Below are positions 1 to 6,485 of a stretch of 11,842 bases of DNA, in pieces. This DNA comes from an uncultured Eubacteriales bacterium. Lineage in GTDB: Bacteria > Bacillota > Clostridia > Peptostreptococcales > Anaerovoracaceae. The number at the start of each line of letters is the position of its first letter. The first letter of the stretch is position 1. The notes under the pieces were generated by a model. It had not been told where the DNA came from. It was given only the letters and a program-made list of their open reading frames with translations, and made no database searches. The DNA lies in contig URWB01000074.1 in the NCBI GenBank assembly GCA_900551415.1, positions 1 to 11,842 of the forward strand, given 5' to 3'. The translations under genes and the position numbers were made by a program.

Positions 1-1
1 A

Positions 2-412
2 TTCAAGAACAACATCCCCACGCCGGGAAACAATGACACGAAACCCGAATACAAGCGCGAGGACAACAACAGATTTGTATCGAATCCGAGAGATAATTTC
101 AACAATAACAATATCAGGACTTCGGGCAATAATACCCGCAACAATTACAGCAGTACAAAATCAAACGATCGCAATGTTGCTACTCCGTCAAACCGTTTCG
201 GCACACGCAGCGAGACAAGCGGAAGCAACGGCACGAGGTCGTTTTCCGACAGGATACGCAGTTCCTCGTCAAGTTCGCGCACAATGCAAAGCGCACCGGC
301 TCCTTCTCAAAACCGCACCGCTTCGCCAAGCGTAAGAAATGCCACAACCAATTCGGGCAATGCCGGAACTTCGGGCGGAGGAACCATGAGAAAACGCTCA
401 TTCGGGAGATAG
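2..412 (+). CDS. C-terminal tail of an Asn/Ser/Thr/Arg-rich protein (5' truncated by window edge)
   Basis: Frame 2 is open from the first base to the TAG at 410-412, giving 136 codons with no start in view, so this is the end of a longer gene. The peptide is very low in complexity: Asn, Ser, Thr, Arg and Gly dominate, with Asn runs such as NFNNNN and a run of six Ser near residue 90. It ends in a basic GGGTMRKRSFGR. I see no catalytic motif, membrane segment or Cys. Such tails are usually disordered and often follow an N-terminal membrane or surface domain, but the folded part lies outside the window and I cannot name the family. The long open frame and consistent composition argue that it is real coding sequence. 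Other frames across this stretch are judged to be shadows. There is no classic terminator after the stop. Confidence 0.6.
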   Translation, partial: FKNNIPTPGNNDTKPEYKREDNNRFVSNPRDNFNNNNIRTSGNNTRNNYSSTKSNDRNVATPSNRFGTRSETSGSNGTRSFSDRIRSSSSSSRTMQSAPAPSQNRTASPSVRNATTNSGNAGTSGGGTMRKRSFGR

Positions 413-420
413 CCTAGTCT

Positions 421-575
421 GAAGACGCGGGTTTCCTCGCGGAATTTCTATGAAGAAAGCGTGTTTCAGTTTGCCCTCAGGAGCCCATTCCCATCTATGA
501 CACATACCGCAATCCCACCGCCTGCGGCTCTCTGTAATGTCCTGCATAGAAAGTACTTGCTCTCCGTCATCAGTT
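421..575 (-). promoter_or_regulatory. T-box riboswitch Stem I, Trp (UGG) specifier; antiterminator degenerate or missing
   Basis: Read on the - strand, the RNA starting near 575 has the ordered marks of T-box Stem I. There is a loop-E type GGAGAGCAAGUAC (566-554) and CUAUG pairing with CAUAG. ACAGAGAGCCGC leads into an apical AGGCGGUGGGAUU loop closed by GCGGU, and GAAUGGGCUCCUGAG follows (490-476). Laid against the well-known glyQS leader (GAAAGGCAUUCUUGAG), the specifier codon falls on UGG (487-485), which is Trp. Beyond it is a small UUUCU/AGAAA hairpin (458-445). The expected AGGGUGGNACCGCG box is not present; only CCGCG...CGUCUUC (442-420) recalls its 3' half. No plausible gene follows on this strand, because the adjacent DNA is the 3' end of the convergent Asn-rich gene. 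Stem I is convincing; function is doubtful. Confidence 0.72.
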
Positions 576-581
576 TATCGC

Positions 582-610
582 ATTATAGCATGCGAAAAGT
601 GATGTGTCAA
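582..610 (-). promoter_or_regulatory. Consensus sigma-A promoter for the T-box RNA
   Basis: TTGACA (610-605) and TATAAT (587-582) on the - strand are separated by exactly 17 bases, a perfect consensus pair. The DNA just upstream (611-650) is almost pure A/T and could act as an UP element. Transcription would begin near 575, directly before the T-box Stem I. Confidence 0.8.
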
Positions 611-680
611 TATAAAATTTAATTTATTTTTGTTAAAAAAAACAAAAAAGAAGAGAAGGACTCTAAAAACCGCGATTTCA

Positions 681-710
681 TTGACTTGCGGCACTCCAAT
701 GTGATATTAT
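681..710 (+). promoter_or_regulatory. Probable sigma-A promoter of the engB operon
   Basis: TTGACT (681-686) is followed after 18 bases by TATTAT (705-710) in an AT-rich stretch; a TATAAT at 708-713 could also serve, with a poorer spacing. It lies about 35 bases before the engB start and is divergent from the T-box promoter. Between the two (611-680) I see only A/T-rich sequence with an imperfect TTTTTGTT/AACAAAAA inverted repeat. Confidence 0.5.
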
Positions 711-744
711 AATATATTATAGTATGAAAAAGGGACGGTGAGAG

Positions 745-1332
745 ATGGTCATTAAAAAGGCGGAATTGGAGACCGTAGCGGTCAAAAAGAATCAATATCC
801 GGAGGATACTATGGCGGAGATCGCTTTCGCGGGCCGATCGAATGTCGGCAAATCGTCGCTTTTGAACCTTTTGACAAATCGAAAAAGCTTGGCGCGTGTG
901 TCCGGTAATCCGGGCAAGACGCGGACAATTAATTTTTATCGGATCAACGATGCCTTTCGAATTGTTGATTTGCCCGGATACGGCTACGCGAAGGTGTCAA
1001 AAAGCGTGACCGAAAACTGGGGCGCGATGATGGAAGAATATTTTGAAAACCGGCAGGGACTTAAAAAAGTGGTGCAGCTCGTAGATATTCGACACGCGCC
1101 GTCCGCGCAGGATCAGCAGATGTATGAATATCTGCGGCATTACGGCATGGATGGGATCGTCGTGGCAACCAAGGCAGACAAGGTATCGCGCAACGAGCTG
1201 CAAAAATGTATGAAAACCATCCGTCAGACGTTGAAGCTCGGACCGGAGGATCTTGTGATTCCGGTCTCAGCACTCAAAAAGAGCGGCTGTGAAGAGCTTT
1301 TGACGGAGATTGAAAAACTTTTGGAGGCGTAA
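745..1332 (+). CDS. engB: Ribosome biogenesis GTP-binding protein EngB (YsxC/YihA)
   Basis: TRAFAC-class GTPase required in family members for assembly of the large ribosomal subunit in the cytoplasm. The G1 P-loop GRSNVGKS is at residues 30-37, the G2 Thr region PGKTRT at 56-61, G3 DLPG at 75-78 followed by YGYAKVS, G4 TKAD at 142-145 and the G5-like VSALKKSG at 174-181. The RHAPS signature at 116-120 is typical of EngB. At 195 residues it matches the length of B. subtilis YsxC. The ATG at 745 has a weak GGTGA/AGGG upstream, but the N-terminus lines up with known family members. In many Firmicutes it follows lon/clpX; here it is instead first in an operon with a DUF1232 gene and hpt. The identification is secure. 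Confidence 0.97.
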   Translation: MVIKKAELETVAVKKNQYPEDTMAEIAFAGRSNVGKSSLLNLLTNRKSLARVSGNPGKTRTINFYRINDAFRIVDLPGYGYAKVSKSVTENWGAMMEEYFENRQGLKKVVQLVDIRHAPSAQDQQMYEYLRHYGMDGIVVATKADKVSRNELQKCMKTIRQTLKLGPEDLVIPVSALKKSGCEELLTEIEKLLEA

Positions 1333-1707
1333 ATGCAATTTTTAAGCTGGACATTCATCAAAGGCAGACTGCGGGCGATCGCCAGCATGATGAAGGACAA
1401 GACTGTATCGAAGCGAAAAAAGGCTTTGGTTATTTTCGGTCTGATTTATCTGGTTCTTCCTGTGGATTTGATTCCGCCGATTCTGGGGCCAATTGGCTTC
1501 ATCGATGACGCGGTGCTTTGGATTTGGATCATCTGGCATTTGAAGGATACGCTGGATCTGTATTGGCTTGGCGAAAAAGAAGTGGACTATTCCAAAGATT
1601 TTCAAGATAAAAATATCATCGAAGGCGTAGATTATACCGTAGAACATCAAAATACGGGGAAAGATACAAAGGACACAAACACAGAAACGACAAAAGACGA
1701 GGAGTAA
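1333..1707 (+). CDS. DUF1232 (YkvA-like) small membrane protein
   Basis: The ATG follows the engB stop directly, and its ribosome site (GGAGG) lies in the last engB codons, so translation is probably coupled. Residues 31-71 carry the DUF1232 signature: a hydrophobic stretch, then LPVDLIPPILGPIGFIDDAV (residues 42-61) with the conserved Pro-Asp-Leu-Ile-Pro and Gly...Asp-Asp. A second hydrophobic stretch, rich in Trp, follows. The N-terminus is basic, and the last 45 residues are polar and rich in Lys, Thr, Asp and Glu, probably a disordered cytoplasmic tail. The family is thought to be membrane-associated; its biochemical role is unknown. The length of 124 is normal. Confidence 0.85.
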   Translation: MQFLSWTFIKGRLRAIASMMKDKTVSKRKKALVIFGLIYLVLPVDLIPPILGPIGFIDDAVLWIWIIWHLKDTLDLYWLGEKEVDYSKDFQDKNIIEGVDYTVEHQNTGKDTKDTNTETTKDEE

Positions 1708-1715
1708 AAAGCAAA

Positions 1716-2243
1716 ATGGAAAATAATACAATCGGCAAGGTTTTATTTACGGAAGAACAGATCAGACAAAGAGCCGCTGAGCTTGGCAAACAGATTTCCG
1801 AGGATTACGCGGGCGAGGAAATTTATCTGGTCGGCACGCTGAAGGGCGCGGTGATGTGGATGGGTGATCTGATGAAGCATATCACCAATGACACGCAGAT
1901 TGATTTTGTGGTCGCGTCCAGCTACGGCAGCGGCACGACGTCCTCCGGCGTTGTCAAGGTCAAGAAGGATCTGGACGGCGATATCTATGGCAAGAATGTC
2001 ATCATCATCGAAGATATCGTGGATACCGGAACAACCTTAAAGTTTTTGAAAGCCCATTTAGCGGACAGAAATCCTAAGAGCATCAAGGTCTGCACGCTGC
2101 TCGACAAACCGTCGAGAAGACTGGTGGATCTGCGGGCCGATTATGTCGGATTTGAAATTGAGAATCTCTTTGTCATCGGCTATGGCTTAGACTACGACCA
2201 AAAATACAGAAACCTGCCGTATGTATCCTATTTGGAAGGTTAA
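1716..2243 (+). CDS. hpt: Hypoxanthine phosphoribosyltransferase
   Basis: Transfers phosphoribose from PRPP to hypoxanthine (and usually guanine) to make IMP or GMP in purine salvage. The type I PRTase fold is clear. The PPi loop VGTLKGA is at 39-45, the flexible loop SSYGSGTTSSG at 68-78, and the PRPP-binding IIIEDIVDTGTT at 96-107 carries the Glu-Asp pair (99-100) and the catalytic-base Asp103. The purine-contacting Lys131 is in LLDKPSRR, and the C-terminal FVIGYGLDYDQKYRNLPYV is at 152-170. Its 175 residues are typical. The ATG is preceded by GAGGAG (1699-1704) inside the end of the DUF1232 gene, and the 8-base gap indicates one transcript. In Firmicutes hpt is often near tilS/ftsH, which are not seen here. 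Confidence 0.96.
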   Translation: MENNTIGKVLFTEEQIRQRAAELGKQISEDYAGEEIYLVGTLKGAVMWMGDLMKHITNDTQIDFVVASSYGSGTTSSGVVKVKKDLDGDIYGKNVIIIEDIVDTGTTLKFLKAHLADRNPKSIKVCTLLDKPSRRLVDLRADYVGFEIENLFVIGYGLDYDQKYRNLPYVSYLEG

Positions 2244-2303
2244 GCGAACCAAAGAGGGAGCTTCGCGCGACGTGACAAAAAGAAAAGGGGGATCGAGCCG
2301 AAT

Positions 2304-2966
2304 ATGAAAGCTTTTCGTATGCTTTGCTCCATACTGGTGATTTTTACGACCGTTTTGTGCGTTACCACCGCGGCGCAGAATCTGACCCTGCGTACCTCGG
2401 ATGTTTATCTTTTTTACTTCAATGATTCCGGCGCGGTCAATCGCGTTTATACCAGCTTGTCAAACAGCGAAATGGCAGACGGCATCGCGGATTTTATGAA
2501 CAGCTGGCGTCCGAAGGAGTTTCAGGTATATGAAGATACCGGTTACGATCTGCAGGGGATTTTTACCGAAGCGGAAAGTGACAACATGATGCTGATCAAA
2601 AAGTGGCTGGATATCAGCTTGACCATCTGCTTGCTCAGTCTGATCGTCAGCGCGGCGATCTGTGTCTGGCTGCTTCGGAGCGGTTATAAGAAACTGATGC
2701 GCAGCCGAACCTACGCGACCATCGCGCTGAGCAGTGCTTTCAGTGTGGCCTCCTTTGCCTTTGTTTCGACTCATAACGGGCGTCTTTGGCTGGCGGATAA
2801 AATCGGGCTGATGCTGCCGGAGGATACCACGACGCTGAGTATTCTGTTGGGGAACGATTTTATCTCCATGGCGAATACCTTTTTTATGATTCTCGCGATT
2901 GTATTGTTGGCACTGACCAGCTACATTTTATTGCGTTTGACGCGGCCGCCGCGGATTTTTTATTGA
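2304..2966 (+). CDS. Four-helix membrane protein, DUF1461/TIGR01906-like
   Basis: The 220-residue protein has four predicted membrane segments: about 6-24 (signal-anchor like), 103-124, 138-155 and 189-211. A polar loop of roughly 78 residues lies between the first two, probably outside the cell. The layout and several landmarks recall DUF1461/TIGR01906: LSNSEMADGIADFMNSW after the first helix, FTEAESDNMMLIKKWLD just before the second, and LPED...LLGNDF before the last. The resemblance is from memory, not a search, and the family has no known function. The start ATG has GGGGGA (2287-2292) about 11 bases upstream. It follows hpt by 60 bases with no terminator, so co-transcription is likely. 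The TGA overlaps the region just before the next gene's ribosome site. Confidence 0.6.
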   Translation: MKAFRMLCSILVIFTTVLCVTTAAQNLTLRTSDVYLFYFNDSGAVNRVYTSLSNSEMADGIADFMNSWRPKEFQVYEDTGYDLQGIFTEAESDNMMLIKKWLDISLTICLLSLIVSAAICVWLLRSGYKKLMRSRTYATIALSSAFSVASFAFVSTHNGRLWLADKIGLMLPEDTTTLSILLGNDFISMANTFFMILAIVLLALTSYILLRLTRPPRIFY

Positions 2967-2983
2967 TACGGGAGGAAAATGAA

Positions 2984-3541
2984 ATGATTGCGATACATTT
3001 AGCCGAAGGCTTTGAAGAAATCGAAGCGCTGACTGTTGCCGATGTTTTGAGAAGGGCAGGAAAGGATGCGCAGCTCGTTTCCGTGAGCGGGAATCTGATG
3101 GTTACCGGCGCGCATGGAATCACGGTAAAGGCGGATTGTCTTTTTGAGGATGCGGATTACGCGGCATGCGAGATGCTGGTGCTTCCGGGCGGGATGCCGG
3201 GCACGAAGCATCTGGGCGAGCATCAGGGGCTTTGCAGGCTGCTTAGAGAATTCGCGAACGACAGAAAATATATTGCCGCCATCTGCGCGGCGCCGATGGT
3301 ACTTGGCAGTCTGGGATTGCTGAAAGGCAGATACGCGACGATCTATCCGGGCATGGAATCTCATCTCGCGGGCGCGGCTTGCGAAAAGCATGTAGTCGTT
3401 TGGGATGGGAATCTGATCACTTCGCAGGGACCGGGAACGGCAATGATTTTCGCGTTGGCGATTGTAGACGCGCTCTGCGGGCAGGAAATGGGTGATCGGA
3501 TCGCGGAAGAGCTGATCCTGCCGCATGAAGAAGAAGAGTAA
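2984..3541 (+). CDS. DJ-1/PfpI family protein (YajL/ThiJ-like)
   Basis: A cytosolic class I glutamine amidotransferase-like protein of the DJ-1 superfamily. EGFEEIEA (8-15) carries the conserved acidic residue Glu14 of the active site, LPGGMPG is at 67-73, and the nucleophile elbow AAICAAPMVLG places Cys101 on the catalytic turn. TSQGPGTAMIFAL near the C-terminus is also typical. At 185 residues it has the usual single-domain length. I chose ATG 2984 because GGGAGGA (2970-2976) sits 7 bases upstream; an earlier in-frame TTG at 2963 would place that site inside the gene. Family members have been described as redox sensors, chaperones or glyoxal-repair enzymes, and the exact role is debated. 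The polar end EELILPHEEEE is unremarkable. Confidence 0.92.
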   Translation: MIAIHLAEGFEEIEALTVADVLRRAGKDAQLVSVSGNLMVTGAHGITVKADCLFEDADYAACEMLVLPGGMPGTKHLGEHQGLCRLLREFANDRKYIAAICAAPMVLGSLGLLKGRYATIYPGMESHLAGAACEKHVVVWDGNLITSQGPGTAMIFALAIVDALCGQEMGDRIAEELILPHEEEE

Positions 3542-3583
3542 GCAAAAAAATAAAAACGGAATTACAAACGGGAGAGAACATTC

Positions 3584-4426
3584 TTGGACTATAAAGTTGA
3601 TTACCATATCCATTCCTATTATTCAGACGGAACGATGAGTCCGGTAGAACTTGTCAAAAAATACAACGAAGAAGATTACGATATCATTTCCATTACGGAT
3701 CACGACAATATCAAGGCGTTTTCGGAGGCGAAAATCGCGGGTGAAGCGCTGGATATTACCGTTGTACCGGGTGTGGAATTATCCACAGAGTATGGACTGA
3801 CGCTGGCGGCTGACGCAGACGAGCAGCATCCGGCAGGGACCGAAGCGGCGATCGAACTGCATCTTTTGGGTTATCAGTTTGACCCACAGAATGCGGCGCT
3901 TGTGAGCAAACTCGCGGAGTTGGAAGAAAACCGCAGAGCGCGGAACGAAAAGCTCGCAGCGGTACTTAACGAGATGGGATATCCGGTCGATCTGGCCGCG
4001 CTTGCCGCGGCGAGCAAGGGCGGTTATGTCGGCAAACCGAATATCGCCCGAGCATGGGTCGCGCAAGGGCTGATTCCGCGCATGCAAGACGCTTGGGAGC
4101 CGGGAAGACTCTTTGAATCACCGCAGGTGAAGGCGATCCGCAAAACAAAGATAAAAACAACCGAAGCCATCGCACTGCTGTTGCAGGCAGGCGGCATGCC
4201 GGTGCTGGCGCATCCGGGCAAGATCCGCGGCATTGGCGCGCGAGATTCCGCGGCGTATTGGACGAATTTTGCTGTCTTGCTGCGGGAACTCAAAAAAGCG
4301 GGGCTCAAGGGGCTGGAATGCTTTTATCCGACGCATTCGGAAGCGGAGGTCTTTCGTTTCGTCGAGCTGGCGGGTAAACTGCATCTACACATGACAGAGG
4401 GCTCTGATTTTCACGGAGAGGAATAA
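3584..4426 (+). CDS. PHP-domain metal-dependent phosphoesterase (YciV/RNase AM-like)
   Basis: The metal-binding PHP residues are in order: HIH (8-10), Asp15 in SDGT, ITDHD (37-41), Glu65 in PGVELS, His93 in LHLLGY, His210 in LAHPG, and GSDFH (Asp275, His277) near the end. Relatives act as 5'-3' exoribonuclease (RNase AM) or 3',5'-nucleoside bisphosphate phosphatase; which applies here cannot be told. The start is TTG at 3584, with GGGAG (3570-3574) nine bases upstream. No ATG or GTG lies upstream in frame before the TAA at 3551, so the TTG start is well supported. The protein stops only three residues after the last metal ligand (HGEE), whereas many relatives continue past this point, so it may be slightly shortened. 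Length is 280. Confidence 0.88.
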   Translation: MDYKVDYHIHSYYSDGTMSPVELVKKYNEEDYDIISITDHDNIKAFSEAKIAGEALDITVVPGVELSTEYGLTLAADADEQHPAGTEAAIELHLLGYQFDPQNAALVSKLAELEENRRARNEKLAAVLNEMGYPVDLAALAAASKGGYVGKPNIARAWVAQGLIPRMQDAWEPGRLFESPQVKAIRKTKIKTTEAIALLLQAGGMPVLAHPGKIRGIGARDSAAYWTNFAVLLRELKKAGLKGLECFYPTHSEAEVFRFVELAGKLHLHMTEGSDFHGEE

Positions 4427-4509
4427 AAGCAGTCCAAAGACAGCGGAGCATCGACGCGAACCTTTTTTGATTACATAGGAAATATTGCGCGGCGATGTTT
4501 CGGAAGCTA

Positions 4510-4581
4510 TGACAAACGCACCTTGCGCATGACACTCATGCGTGAGTGCCGCGCGCAGAAATCCCGGATTTGGCTATGCGC
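4510..4581 (-). repeat. Hairpin-centred dispersed repeat, copy A
   Basis: Read on the - strand, this stretch resembles 11090-11164 on the + strand. Shared blocks are a GGGATTTCTGCGCGCG-like segment (12 of 16 identical to GAGATCTCCGCGCGTG), then a hairpin, then CGCAAGGTGC, two variable bases, and TTTGTCA/CTTGTCA. The central hairpin here is CACTCA/TGAGTG with a four-base loop (4533-4548). The stem sequence differs from the one in the other copy while still pairing. It sits in the leader of the glp operon. Confidence 0.5.
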
Positions 4582-4587
4582 GTTTTT
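4552..4587 (+). terminator. Possible first terminator hairpin in the 4427-4715 intergenic region
   Basis: CGCGCA (4552-4557) pairs with TGCGCG (4577-4582), enclosing a smaller AAT/ATT hairpin, and is followed at once by TTTTT (4583-4587). It could end transcripts from the PHP gene. It overlaps the repeat copy, so it may be a by-product of that element. Confidence 0.4.
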
Positions 4588-4622
4588 GCAAAACAGGAAA
4601 ACACGACGCAGAGGAGATTGAG

Positions 4623-4666
4623 ACGCGTAAAACAGAGGCCATGAGCCTTTGTTTTGCGTGTTTTTT
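4623..4666 (+). terminator. Strong leader terminator, candidate GlpP antitermination target
   Basis: The segment 4623-4639 pairs with 4645-4661 around the five-base loop CATGA. This gives a 17-bp stem with only three G-T wobbles, followed by a T run (4661-4666). The hairpin ends about 50 bases before the glpA-like ATG, on the coding strand, so it would stop transcription just ahead of the operon. GlpP proteins are known in B. subtilis to bind glp leader RNA with glycerol-3-phosphate and prevent termination at such hairpins, and a glpP gene lies at the end of this operon. I could not find a clear promoter in 4427-4622. Confidence 0.75.
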
Positions 4667-4715
4667 GTTGCCAAAAATATAAGAATAGATAAGAGAAAAC
4701 AGAAAGGATGACAAA

Positions 4716-6485
4716 ATGAGCAGCAAGGAACAAACGGAACAGCACGTGGGGCAGAAACGCTCCGCACAGGCGGCTGAGACGCAGAATTATGATATCGCCA
4801 TCATCGGCGGCGGTGTTGTCGGCGGTATGATTGCTTACCATCTGGCGAAGTATCGCAGTCATGTCGTAATCCTGGAGAAGGAGCATGACGCGGCGATGGG
4901 ACAATCCAAGGCCAACAGTGGGATTGTACACGCCGGCTATGATCCGCGACCGGGCAGTCTGAAAGCCATTCTAAATGTAGCGGGTTCGGAAATGATGGAG
5001 GAAGTCTGCCGCAATCTTGCAGTCAAATATAGAAGAAACGGAACGCTGGTGGTCGGCTTTGGTGAAGAGGATCAAAAGAATCTTGAAATTCTGCTGGAGA
5101 GGGGAAAACAAAACGGCGTGCGCGCGCTTTCTCTGATCAGCGGGCAAGAAGCGCGCGCCGCCGAAAAGAATTTGAGCGAGCGCGTCACCTGCGCGCTCGA
5201 CGCGCCGACCGGCGCGGTGGTTTGTCCTTACGAGCTGACCTTGCGCGCGATTGGTCACGCGATGGATTATGGAACGGATTTTTTGACGGATTTTGAGGTA
5301 TCCGCGATTCACAGCGGCACAGAAGCCGTATGCAAAAAATCTGCTTCCGCTCCTTCGGAGTTGGATGAGCCGGATGCATGGAGTGAGGGAGAAAACGGGT
5401 ATTGTATTGAAGCCGCGGATGGCAGGCAGGTGCGCGCGAAGATTGTACTTAACTGCGCGGGGTTGTTTGCCGACGAAATCGCGGCAATGGTCGGTGACAC
5501 TTCTTTTCATATTACACCGCGCAGAGGAGAATATCAGCTGCTCGACAAGGAGGCCGGAGATCTGGTAACGCATACGATTTTTCGCATGCCGACCAGGATG
5601 GGCAAGGGCGTGCTGGCGGTACGAACGGTTGACGGCAACATCCTGCTCGGGCCGACATCAGAGGATATCGAAGACAAGCGGAATACGGCAGTAACCGCTG
5701 CAGGATTGGAGACGGTGGCAGTCAAGGAAAGCGAATTTTTTGACCATGTACCGATGCAGATGGCAATTACCCAGTTCACCGGTCTGCGGGCACATGGGGA
5801 CCAAGGTGATTTTATCATCAACAGTCCGCGACCGAATTTTTTGAACTTCGCAGGGATCGAGTCGCCGGGTTTAAGCTCTGCGCCTGCCATCGGCCTTTTG
5901 GCGGAGGCACTGCTGTTTGGAGAGACGGTCTGCCCATCGGGGGCGGCACTGGCAAAGCGAGCGGGACTCGCGGTTCCACTGATCGAAGAAGGCGCGCTCG
6001 CGCCTGTTCGTAGGGAGGAATGGAAACCACAACAGACGGAACGCGTTTCTTTTCGCGAACTTTCTTTAGAAGAAAAAAACGCGTTGATCGCGAAGGAGCC
6101 GGCGTACGGCAGAGTCATCTGCCGCTGCGAGGAGGTCACCGAAGGGGAAATTCTCGCGGAAATCCGCAGGAATCCGCCGGCGAAGGATATCGACGCGGTA
6201 AAGCGCAGAACACGCGCGGGCATGGGACGCTGTCAGAGCGGGTTCTGCATGACGGCCGTCTGCGAGATTCTGGCGAAGGAATGGGGCGTACCGCTGACAG
6301 AGGTCACGAAAAAAGGAGGAGGTTCCTATATCCTGACAGGCCGCACGAAAGGAGCGGGAGCAAGTGAAGCAGAGAAATCGCGCGCGGGAGCTGCTGACGA
6401 GCCCGAACAGGCGCGGGAATTGCGCGCGGATAAGGCAGAATCTATGTCCCGCGAAGCATACGAGAACGGAGGTGCGAAGCAATGA
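4716..6485 (+). CDS. glpA: GlpA-like FAD-dependent glycerol-3-phosphate dehydrogenase with BFD [2Fe-2S] domain
   Basis: A DAO-family flavoprotein that would oxidise glycerol-3-phosphate to dihydroxyacetone phosphate. The FAD-binding dinucleotide motif is IIGGGVVGG (29-37), ending in VVILEKE. Typical later blocks are ANSGIVHAGYDPRPGS and TPRRGEYQLLDKE. A BFD-type iron-sulfur domain follows, with Cys469 and Cys471 (CRCEE) and Cys506 and Cys511 (RCQSGFC), all four ligands present. At 589 residues it is longer than the roughly 480-540 usual. The excess is a 24-residue polar N-terminus, a Ser/Glu-rich insert near residues 205-225, and a low-complexity Ala/Glu/Arg tail of about 45 residues after the BFD domain. 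AAAGGA lies 7 bases before the ATG. It overlaps the next gene by ATGA, indicating a complex with that product. No glpC follows. The symbol is by family; other 2-hydroxyacid substrates cannot be excluded. Confidence 0.85.
   Translation: MSSKEQTEQHVGQKRSAQAAETQNYDIAIIGGGVVGGMIAYHLAKYRSHVVILEKEHDAAMGQSKANSGIVHAGYDPRPGSLKAILNVAGSEMMEEVCRNLAVKYRRNGTLVVGFGEEDQKNLEILLERGKQNGVRALSLISGQEARAAEKNLSERVTCALDAPTGAVVCPYELTLRAIGHAMDYGTDFLTDFEVSAIHSGTEAVCKKSASAPSELDEPDAWSEGENGYCIEAADGRQVRAKIVLNCAGLFADEIAAMVGDTSFHITPRRGEYQLLDKEAGDLVTHTIFRMPTRMGKGVLAVRTVDGNILLGPTSEDIEDKRNTAVTAAGLETVAVKESEFFDHVPMQMAITQFTGLRAHGDQGDFIINSPRPNFLNFAGIESPGLSSAPAIGLLAEALLFGETVCPSGAALAKRAGLAVPLIEEGALAPVRREEWKPQQTERVSFRELSLEEKNALIAKEPAYGRVICRCEEVTEGEILAEIRRNPPAKDIDAVKRRTRAGMGRCQSGFCMTAVCEILAKEWGVPLTEVTKKGGGSYILTGRTKGAGASEAEKSRAGAADEPEQARELRADKAESMSREAYENGGAKQ

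Noticed and set aside
180..401. Minus-strand open frame with three Trp codons near its start, lying downstream of the Trp T-box; possible leader peptide or regulated gene.
   Set aside because: It is the antisense of the low-complexity Asn/Ser-rich frame, has no ribosome site, and its Arg/Cys-rich sequence looks like a shadow rather than a protein.
386..401. ATGAG/CTCAT hairpin near the end of the Asn-rich gene, considered as a terminator for the T-box RNA.
   Set aside because: No T run follows on the - strand and the stem is only 5 bp, so it is probably chance.
2244..2303. GCGAA/TTCGC inverted repeat between hpt and the next gene, considered as a terminator.
   Set aside because: The stem is five base pairs and no T run follows.
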